Shown in pieces: positions 5,713 through 11,735 of a stretch of DNA of 11,735 nt. The stretch lies in assembly GCA_023428885.1 (NCBI GenBank), contig JAEYWQ010000197.1, positions 1 to 11,735 of the forward strand, read 5' to 3'. Positions within the stretch are counted from its first letter, which is position 1. Every line of letters begins with the position of its first letter. The notes under the pieces were generated by a model that was not told the DNA's origin, made no database searches, and saw only the letters and a list, made by a program, of their open reading frames with translations. The stretch is from Bacillota bacterium. Lineage in GTDB: Bacteria; Bacillota; Clostridia; Lachnospirales; Lachnospiraceae. Position numbers and translations under genes: made by a program.

Positions 5713-6915
5713 TTATGGTTCTTGTATTTTGGAGTCAACAGAACACACAAAGATCCCTGCATCCTTTGTAATATGATAGCCACTTTTGACTTTTTTATCT
5801 ACATATACGCGAAATTCTTTGTAACGGTCGAGAATGAATTGATTTTGGTTGCCATGACAGGATAGGATATATTCTATTAGTGGCTCTGCTTGATTCACCA
5901 GAAGATAGTCATGAAATAGAAGAGTCTGTACCTGAGAAAAATATGGCCTAAGTAAAGATAATCCATTCTCTAGACCAAACTTTTCATATAAGGTCTCAGC
6001 AGACAAGGCAATCCTACTATCGAAATCATGAACTAACTGATTAATTTCTTTCATATGTTTGAAACCGTAAGTACTGCATAGGAATCGACCATTTGGTTTT
6101 AACACTCGCTTTACCTCAGTTAATACCTGTGCTAAGTCATGACAGTAGAAGAGTACATGATTGGCAATGATAAGATCAAAGCTCTGATCGGCATAGGGAA
6201 TATAGTGACAATCTATTTCTTGGTAGGAAAAACGTAAATCCGTCTGGCCAATGGACCTTCTGGCATCTCGAAGCATTCCTTCTGAGAGGTCAGATAGAAC
6301 TACGCTTACATCCTTCGGCAGGAGAGTAAGGTTCTCAGTCCATAAGGCACCATTACCACAACCTATTTCTAATATCCGCATCCCCTTCTGAATTGCACAG
6401 TTTTCATAGAGCCATGGAAACCAGCCTTGCTTGTTGACGGCGAATAATTTATGGAGGTTGATTCTACTGCTGATATTGGTAGCATTCTGATACTGGGTCT
6501 TAATGCTTTTTTCCATATTTGTAAGATGAATTAATTCTAGCATTTGGCTCCAGTTAATATCCTGGTTCTTTTCAATTGCAGATACTGTGTCTTTAATCGC
6601 TTTTTCTACAAGTTGCATCTGTTCCATTCGATCTTGAACAAGCTTTAATTGAAGATTCAGGGAATTCAATAGGATGTGATAATCCGTATCGTTAATGGTC
6701 ATGTTCTTAATATCTTCCAAGGAAAAACCAAGATACTTCAATAATAATATCTGCTGTAATCTTGCAAAATCAGTATCAGAATAAAAGCGTGTACCAGCTT
6801 GCGATACATAAGAAGGTTTTAAGATTCCTTGCTTATCGTAGAAGCGGATGGTACGAATGGAGATATGAGCCATACGAGCAAACTCACCGGAGGTATAGTG
6901 ATCTGGAAGTTTCAT
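5713..6915 (-). CDS. MerR-family HTH fused to a SAM-dependent methyltransferase
   Basis: A 400-residue two-part protein. Residues 6-75 are a MerR winged helix-turn-helix, with YTSGEFARMAHISIRTIRFYD (7-27), then the wing QAGTRFYSD and LGFSLEDIK (62-70). Residues 80-118 are helical and rich in Leu, Gln and Lys, fitting the dimerisation coiled coil. From about 134 (MEKSIKTQYQN) the sequence resembles the start of free-standing clostridial class I methyltransferases. The SAM motif I is LEIGCGNG (182-189), the acidic ribose-binding residue is D209 (LSDLS), and motif IV-like FDLIIANHVLFY lies at 246-257. The methyltransferase core is intact, so it may be catalytically active, or it may use SAM binding as the effector input; the substrate is unknown. 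The ATG at 6915 has AAAGGA 9 nt upstream. It is a single gene with its own terminator, transcribed toward the rfb operon. The domains are sure; the function is not. Confidence 0.9.
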   Translation of the reverse strand: MKLPDHYTSGEFARMAHISIRTIRFYDKQGILKPSYVSQAGTRFYSDTDFARLQQILLLKYLGFSLEDIKNMTINDTDYHILLNSLNLQLKLVQDRMEQMQLVEKAIKDTVSAIEKNQDINWSQMLELIHLTNMEKSIKTQYQNATNISSRINLHKLFAVNKQGWFPWLYENCAIQKGMRILEIGCGNGALWTENLTLLPKDVSVVLSDLSEGMLRDARRSIGQTDLRFSYQEIDCHYIPYADQSFDLIIANHVLFYCHDLAQVLTEVKRVLKPNGRFLCSTYGFKHMKEINQLVHDFDSRIALSAETLYEKFGLENGLSLLRPYFSQVQTLLFHDYLLVNQAEPLIEYILSCHGNQNQFILDRYKEFRVYVDKKVKSGYHITKDAGIFVCSVDSKIQEP

Positions 6916-6966
6916 TGATTAGAATCCTTTCTTATGCTTTGAAAATCTTATCTGGAATCAACTTAT

Positions 6967-6972
6967 ATTATA
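6967..6972 (-). promoter_or_regulatory. Candidate -10 box for the MerR-methyltransferase gene
   Basis: Perfect TATAAT on the minus strand, about 50 nt before the ATG. At 16-19 bp upstream I find no reasonable -35 (CTCCCA at 17 bp), so the promoter may need an activator, or the match may be chance in AT-rich DNA. Confidence 0.35.
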
Positions 6973-7094
6973 CAACATAAAGGTCTATTTGGGAGAGCTA
7001 TATTTACTTTTTTGTCGATTTTTCCGTAGAGGAATAAGCAAAATAAAGTTGATGGTACAATACATTAAGATTTACTTAAGTTTCCTTTTTCAAA

Positions 7095-7123
7095 TTGATA
7101 TCGGGGAAATAATGTGGTAAAGT
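7095..7123 (+). promoter_or_regulatory. Candidate promoter for the MoxR operon
   Basis: TTGATA (7095-7100), a 17-bp spacer, then TAAAGT (7118-7123) preceded by TGG, an extended -10. Transcription would start near 7130 and give a leader of about 160 nt before the MoxR ATG. The elements are imperfect (4 of 6 for each hexamer core region), so confidence is modest. Confidence 0.4.
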
Positions 7124-7290
7124 GGGTATGAATATTGGAAAACTTGTCTAATTTATTCGGGCGTGGACAGAATGTAAGTTATGACAAGAGAAGAGAAAAC
7201 AACTATTTTCTTAAGTTTTTATTCTTAAGAGTTTATATTTCTCAAGATTTGAGGTAAATCATAGGGATGATTAAATAATGGGAGGGTATT

Positions 7291-8244
7291 ATGGATCAAT
7301 ATGTACAGTTAATGAATCAAGTAATTCAAGAAATTCGAAAGGTTGTAATTGGTAAGGATGAGATTATTGTCAAAGTGCTCACAGCTATCCTAGCTAAGGG
7401 GCATATTTTAATCGAAGATATACCTGGAGTAGGTAAGACCACCCTGGCAATAGCATTTAGTAAAGCGCTTGATCTTGATTATCACCGTATGCAGTTTACA
7501 CCAGATGTACTTCCTTCGGATGTAGTTGGATTCCATATCTATGATCAGAAGGAAAAGGAGCCAAGCTTTAAGAAAGGTAGTATTTTTTGTAACTTATTCC
7601 TAGCAGACGAGATTAACCGTACCTCATCAAAGACTCAATCTGCTTTGCTTGAAGTAATGGAGGAGTCAAGGGTAACGGTTGATGCGATTACATTTCCAAT
7701 GCCGAAACCATTTACAGTCATTGCAACGCAAAATCCAATTGGTTCGGTAGGAACTCAGATGCTTCCAGAGTCTCAATTAGATCGTTTTATGGTGCGATTA
7801 AGTATGGGTTATCCGGATATTCAAAGTGAAGTTGAAATCTTAAAGGGGCGGAATCAAAGTGATCCTATGGAATTGGTTCAACGTGTTTTAAGGTTGGAGG
7901 AATTGCTTCAGATGCAAGCTGCTGTGGAACAGATCTTTGTCCATGAAGCGATTTATCAATATATAGCTACCTTAGTCTTACGTACAAGAGAGCATGATTT
8001 AATTGCTTTAGGGGTTAGCCCAAGAGGTACCTTAGCCTTAACTTCCATGGCAAAAGCATATGCCATGTTATGTGGAAGAACCTATGTTATCCCTGACGAT
8101 GTACGAGCTATCTTTAAAGAGGTTACAATGCATCGTATGGTTTTAAAGCCAAAGGCCAGAGTGAATAACGTTACCATGGATATGATTATTGAGCAGATTC
8201 TACTCAATGTAGCAGCACCGAGACTAGTTGTCAAACAATCATAA
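7291..8244 (+). CDS. MoxR-family AAA+ ATPase
   Basis: A 317-residue ATPase of the MoxR group, thought to act as a chaperone-like remodeller for metal or vWA-domain partner proteins. Walker A is DIPGVGKTT (43-51) and Walker B is LFLADE (102-107), followed by the MoxR signature INRTSSKTQSALLEVMEE. Sensor 1 is TVIATQNP (142-149), and the LPESQLDRF segment holds the arginine expected at the subunit interface. The remaining C-terminal part is the helical lid, with the GVSPRGTLAL block (sensor 2 region). There is no membrane segment, so it is cytosolic. GGGAGG sits 5 nt before the ATG. It is the first gene of a three-gene operon, and the DUF58 gene begins 9 bp after its stop. DUF58 proteins are the usual partners of MoxR. 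The exact biological role of such cassettes is unclear. Confidence 0.95.
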   Translation: MDQYVQLMNQVIQEIRKVVIGKDEIIVKVLTAILAKGHILIEDIPGVGKTTLAIAFSKALDLDYHRMQFTPDVLPSDVVGFHIYDQKEKEPSFKKGSIFCNLFLADEINRTSSKTQSALLEVMEESRVTVDAITFPMPKPFTVIATQNPIGSVGTQMLPESQLDRFMVRLSMGYPDIQSEVEILKGRNQSDPMELVQRVLRLEELLQMQAAVEQIFVHEAIYQYIATLVLRTREHDLIALGVSPRGTLALTSMAKAYAMLCGRTYVIPDDVRAIFKEVTMHRMVLKPKARVNNVTMDMIIEQILLNVAAPRLVVKQS

Positions 8245-8253
8245 GGGGGAACT

Positions 8254-9450
8254 ATGTTAAGGACCAAACTATGGTATGTATTCTTACTCTTGTTTTTTGG
8301 ATTATTTGCTCTCTTATACAATGAGTATATTACAATGGTACTTTTCCTCATGCTGCTGATACTTCCTGTTTTTTTGTGGATTATTGGTATTATTTTAAAG
8401 AGGTATGTGGATATCCAACTAACTACGGATACGTTTGTTGGGACCAAGCAAACTCCATACCAGATCATTGTGAGTTTACAAAATCGCTCCATTTTACCCT
8501 TGCCGAAACTAAAGATAGTACTTACTTATCGCAATCGATTTCATTCAAAATCACAAAAGGAAGTCTTAATAACAGCGCTAGATGGGAAAAGAGAGATTGC
8601 GCTTTCTTTGTCTGCTCATTCCCAATATTGTGGGATTAACGAATATAGGATCCATAGAGTCTATTTATATGATTATCTTGGGTTATGGCGTTTTCGTAAG
8701 CCCTGTTCTGATGTTGAGAATGTTACAATATTGCCCAACTTAAACCTGATTGAGAAATCCTTGGTAGCTGAGAATCCCAATGTTTTGGTGGAATCAGATA
8801 TCTTTTCAACGACAAAGAGTGGAGATGATGTTTCTGAGTTATTTGGAATCCGCGAATACACACCTGGTGATAAGATGAATCGAATTCATTGGAAGCTTAG
8901 CTTAAAACAAGAGGAGTTGATGGTAAAGCAATTTGGCTTACCTGTAAACTGTGCAGTGGCAGTTATGATAGATTTTAGCATGTTGTATAGTGTGGATGAG
9001 ATTGCAGTAGTGGATGCCTTGATGGAGGCGTTACTGTCCATCTCAGTATCCATGATACTAAGGGAGCAGATTCATTATGTAATCTGGTTCGATGATCGTA
9101 TTCAATCATGTCAACGAATTCGCATAGAGCATGAAGAGGATATCTATGAGGCGATATCTATGATCTATCATTGCAGTCCTTTTGGGATGGAGCACAGCCT
9201 AATAACATATCATGAAGCACAATTTGGGAATGATCAATATACCAATATCTATTATCTTGCACCTAGGATGAAGGAAGAGACCATTAGCCTTTTAAATCAG
9301 GCAAGAAAATCAGCCATAACCCATGTGGTAATGATGTCAAACCAGGTTAGTAGTATGAGAGATCATCTAGCTTTACATCTAGAAAGCATGGGAATGAATT
9401 TTACGTTCTTAAGGAACGAGGATGTGGCTAGTTCTTTGATGGAGCTGTAA
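8254..9450 (+). CDS. DUF58-domain membrane protein
   Basis: A 398-residue protein with two N-terminal transmembrane helices (about 7-22 and 26-48), then a beta-rich stretch (50-180) and the DUF58 core. The diagnostic block is GIREYTPGDKMNRIHWK (198-214). It is followed by a vWA-like segment with MIDFS (238-242), a partial metal-site pattern. Proteins of this kind are encoded with MoxR ATPases and are presumed partners. They are anchored in the membrane; the side on which the main domain lies is not clear from sequence. The ribosome binding site AAGGGGG lies just before the ATG. The next gene follows after 15 bp containing GAGGAGGGG, so the three genes are surely cotranscribed. The specific function is unknown. 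Confidence 0.93.
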   Translation: MLRTKLWYVFLLLFFGLFALLYNEYITMVLFLMLLILPVFLWIIGIILKRYVDIQLTTDTFVGTKQTPYQIIVSLQNRSILPLPKLKIVLTYRNRFHSKSQKEVLITALDGKREIALSLSAHSQYCGINEYRIHRVYLYDYLGLWRFRKPCSDVENVTILPNLNLIEKSLVAENPNVLVESDIFSTTKSGDDVSELFGIREYTPGDKMNRIHWKLSLKQEELMVKQFGLPVNCAVAVMIDFSMLYSVDEIAVVDALMEALLSISVSMILREQIHYVIWFDDRIQSCQRIRIEHEEDIYEAISMIYHCSPFGMEHSLITYHEAQFGNDQYTNIYYLAPRMKEETISLLNQARKSAITHVVMMSNQVSSMRDHLALHLESMGMNFTFLRNEDVASSLMEL

Positions 9451-9465
9451 GAGGAGGGGAATAGG

Positions 9466-11735
9466 ATGAACCAGTCACATATTGATAGTGGCATCAAAAT
9501 AGATAACAATGTTCGAATTACTTCTGATGGTAAGAAAAACTTAGGCTTAACCTTATTCTTTCAGACTATGTTTACTCTGTTTGGTGTGATTGGCATTATC
9601 TATAGCTGGATTGAGGGGCTATCCTTAGGTGTTGATCACAAGGTTTTCTTGCTAGGTATCTTATTCACAGTGTTTGTACATGTTGGTTTAAATGAGATTA
9701 AACGCTTTCAAGCTTTGTTTTTTTTGCTATATTTTGCGGTGATTGGAGGCTTTGTATACCATTATTGGGGATATATAGAGAATGGCTTCTATTGCTTGGA
9801 AAATGCAATTATTGAGAAGGCGGCGTTATATTATGAGCTAAATCCAGTTCGATTTCTGGTGTATTTAGACCCGAAAAAATCAATTACTGCTATTCTTCTG
9901 TTAGTAGTACAAGTGCTTGCATTGGTCACGGCGTTGGAAGTTTATAAGCATTATATGCGCTCTGTATACCTGTTTTGTATTCTTTTCTTTTTTGGAGGCT
10001 TACTAGCGCTTGGTTTGACCCCACCAGGTAGCTTTATGCTATTAACGCTATTAGCATATCTAGGGTTTCGTACTATGGACCATATTCCTGGGGCCTATCA
10101 TAAATTACCTTTCCTTAAGCGTGAAAACCGACATGAGTTAGCAGGTACACAAAAGCAACAACTCCGAATCAAAGCAGCACTAGTTATGATATCTTGTTTG
10201 TTAGTCTCTTTTTTATTAGTACGCATTGTAGTAACGAATGAATACTATGATCAAAAAGTTGACTTAACCGACCGAAAAGTAAAACTACAAAAGGCGATTA
10301 AGGATTTTTCCATTGCTGATGTAATGGAGGATATCAAGAATGACTGGAATGAAATTAATCCTTTTTCGGGAGATAGTAGTCAGTATTCAGGTGGTTTAGA
10401 TAGTGGAAAATTAGGTGATGTTGGAGAAGTGAAATTCACAGGGGAGACTGCTCTGAAGGTAACCATAAACGGAAATGTGACCTATGAGTACTTAAAAGGC
10501 TTTGCAGGTGGGCGTTATAAAGCTGTGGAATGGGCTGATCTATCCAATTCAGAAAAAATGGAATATCAAGAGATTGTTGATCGATATGGACGAGATAGGT
10601 TTAGTGGGGATACCTTACTTTGGGAATGGCTAACCTTAATTAAATCAGATTCCGTCCAATCAAGCAATACATCCAACTTGCTTTTTGGACCAGAGATTCC
10701 AACGATGCTAGGCAATGTAAAAGTTAATTATGTGAATGCTAATAAAAAATTTTTATATGCACCCTATATCAGCAACTATAAAGATCTTGGGGAACTGAGT
10801 GAGATCGGGGATCAGTACTGGGCTCCTAAGGAGAAGAAAGCTGAGTATTTATTTAGTGATAGTTATCTACCGTATGATTTGAACTATAATTTGGCTCAGA
10901 TGATTAACTTAGTTACTCAAAATTCTTACGCTCGAGAAATTGTAAATAGACCTGATTATGAGAGTTTTAAGCAGTTTGAGAAGGCCTACCGTAGATTTGT
11001 CTATGAAACTTATACACAACTTCCGTCTCAGGGGTTAGAGCGGCTACGTTCGGTTCGACTTAACGATATAGGAGATGGAGTAGAGCGAACGATATCGGTT
11101 ATAAGTTCAGTGATTTCTTACCTTCATGAAAACACAAATTATTCCCTTTCTCCAGGAGTACCTGAGAAAGGTGTAGATTTTGCTGAGTATTTTCTGTTTG
11201 ATAAGAAAGAAGGCTATTGTTCACATTATGCAACTGCAGCAGTCTTACTTCTTCGAAACTACAAGATTCCAGCTCGTTATGTAGAAGGCTATGTTGTCAC
11301 CACCCAGGATATTAGGGAAGCAATTCCTGTGAATGGTGAGAAGAGTGTGGATGTTAGAGACTTTAACGCACACGCTTGGGTTGAAGTATATTTTGATGGA
11401 ATTGGGTGGATACCAGTGGAAGTTACAAAAGGCTATTCTGACAATGGAGTATTAAACCTCATACCAGAGATTGAAGAAGAAGCTGAGAAAATTGGACCCA
11501 CAAATACTCCTAAGCCATCACCAACAATTAAGCCGAAGCCAACGATTACTCCGACCAAAGGGCCAGAAATTACAAAAGCTCCGACCCAAAGTCCAACAAA
11601 AGCACCTGGGGTAGGAGCTACAATGACCACTGATTCAACAAAAGCAATGTGGAGAAGTTTGGGACTTTTATTGATAGCCTGTGTAGTTGTGCTTGTGATT
11701 CTTTTCTTTATTCAGTATGTTTTGAAACGGCAGCA
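9466..11735 (+). CDS. TgpA-like membrane transglutaminase-type protein, 3' end beyond the window
   Basis: The frame is open from the ATG at 9466 to the window edge (756 codons), so the C-terminus is missing. Membrane helices are predicted near 27-48, 58-76, 81-101, 140-157, 167-184 (with a further hydrophobic stretch to 201) and 236-254. A large extracytoplasmic part (about 258-728) carries the transglutaminase-like core. The presumed nucleophile is C585 (EGYCSHYATA) and the His is H636 (NAHAWVEV). At the third position, 16 residues further on, is E652 (WIPVEVT) where Asp is canonical. Residues 678-715 are a Pro/Thr/Lys-rich linker, then a last membrane helix (about 732-750). In relatives a cytoplasmic DUF4129 tail often follows. 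The start is supported by GAGGAGGGG 15 bp after the DUF58 stop. The likely role is peptide cross-linking or hydrolysis at the cell surface, inferred from the fold only. Confidence 0.9.
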   Translation, partial: MNQSHIDSGIKIDNNVRITSDGKKNLGLTLFFQTMFTLFGVIGIIYSWIEGLSLGVDHKVFLLGILFTVFVHVGLNEIKRFQALFFLLYFAVIGGFVYHYWGYIENGFYCLENAIIEKAALYYELNPVRFLVYLDPKKSITAILLLVVQVLALVTALEVYKHYMRSVYLFCILFFFGGLLALGLTPPGSFMLLTLLAYLGFRTMDHIPGAYHKLPFLKRENRHELAGTQKQQLRIKAALVMISCLLVSFLLVRIVVTNEYYDQKVDLTDRKVKLQKAIKDFSIADVMEDIKNDWNEINPFSGDSSQYSGGLDSGKLGDVGEVKFTGETALKVTINGNVTYEYLKGFAGGRYKAVEWADLSNSEKMEYQEIVDRYGRDRFSGDTLLWEWLTLIKSDSVQSSNTSNLLFGPEIPTMLGNVKVNYVNANKKFLYAPYISNYKDLGELSEIGDQYWAPKEKKAEYLFSDSYLPYDLNYNLAQMINLVTQNSYAREIVNRPDYESFKQFEKAYRRFVYETYTQLPSQGLERLRSVRLNDIGDGVERTISVISSVISYLHENTNYSLSPGVPEKGVDFAEYFLFDKKEGYCSHYATAAVLLLRNYKIPARYVEGYVVTTQDIREAIPVNGEKSVDVRDFNAHAWVEVYFDGIGWIPVEVTKGYSDNGVLNLIPEIEEEAEKIGPTNTPKPSPTIKPKPTITPTKGPEITKAPTQSPTKAPGVGATMTTDSTKAMWRSLGLLLIACVVVLVILFFIQYVLKRQ

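Larger units (their letters stand above)
6916..7290. other. 375-bp divergent intergenic region
   Basis: This separates the minus-strand MerR fusion from the plus-strand MoxR operon and must hold promoters for both. I see no ORF worth calling. It contains a minus-strand TATAAT (6967-6972), a plus-strand promoter candidate (7095-7123), an inverted pair CTTGTC (7143-7148) / GACAAG (7183-7188) enclosing ATTC/GAAT, three CTTAAG hexamers (7075, 7210, 7224) and a small CTCAA-GAT-TTGAG hairpin (7241-7253). No known riboswitch was recognised, and no copy of the rfbA operator dyad is present. Confidence 0.6.

Noticed and set aside
5694..5714. Inverted repeat AACTCA/TGAGTT at the merR stop codon
   Set aside because: It has six-base arms, no T run, and the strong terminator lies just beyond it. 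It is probably incidental.
8082..8492. Minus-strand 136-codon ORF across the MoxR-DUF58 junction
   Set aside because: It is antisense to two well-supported genes and has no credible ribosome binding site or domain.
11433..11630. Minus-strand Gly/Val-rich 65-codon ORF
   Set aside because: Its composition is the mirror image of the Pro/Thr-rich linker of the transglutaminase-like protein on the plus strand.

Overview
The window looks like chromosomal DNA of a low-to-moderate GC Gram-positive anaerobe, most likely a clostridial relative (Lachnospiraceae-like). This is inferred from AT-rich intergenic regions, strong AGGAGG-type ribosome binding sites, A/T-flanked hairpin terminators and the protein styles, notably a Pro/Thr/Lys-rich wall-spanning linker and a MerR-methyltransferase fusion. 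No rRNA, tRNA, insertion sequence, CRISPR array or phage gene was seen.

Left part, all on the minus strand (read right to left). A complete four-gene dTDP-L-rhamnose operon, rfbA-rfbB-rfbD-rfbC (rmlABDC), occupies 5463 down to 1814 and ends in a hairpin terminator at about 1741-1794. Immediately downstream, with a candidate promoter of its own, is a two-component pair: an OmpR-type response regulator (1679-936) overlapping a soluble histidine kinase without membrane segments (979-155). A two-way hairpin terminator (61-108) closes this end.

Middle. Upstream of rfbA, also on the minus strand, is a MerR-type DNA-binding domain fused to a class I SAM-dependent methyltransferase (6915-5713), closed by a strong terminator (5639-5684). 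Between that terminator and rfbA is the most striking non-coding signal. It is a promoter with a TATAAT -10, a 19-bp spacer and a poor -35, whose spacer is almost filled by the dyad AGGTGACGT-t-ACGTCACCT. This is the architecture of a MerR-activated promoter and suggests that rhamnose-precursor synthesis is under MerR-type control, perhaps by the neighbouring fusion protein.

Right part, plus strand. A 375-bp divergent intergenic region leads into a MoxR AAA+ ATPase (7291-8244), a DUF58 membrane protein (8254-9450) and a large membrane transglutaminase-like protein of the TgpA type (9466 to beyond the window end). These three are tightly spaced and form the widespread MoxR-DUF58-transglutaminase cassette.

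Together the window is a cell-envelope neighbourhood: nucleotide-sugar supply for rhamnose-containing wall polymers, a probable envelope assembly or remodelling cassette, and two regulators (a two-component system and the MerR fusion). The genes themselves belong to known families. The novelty, if any, lies in the regulatory wiring.
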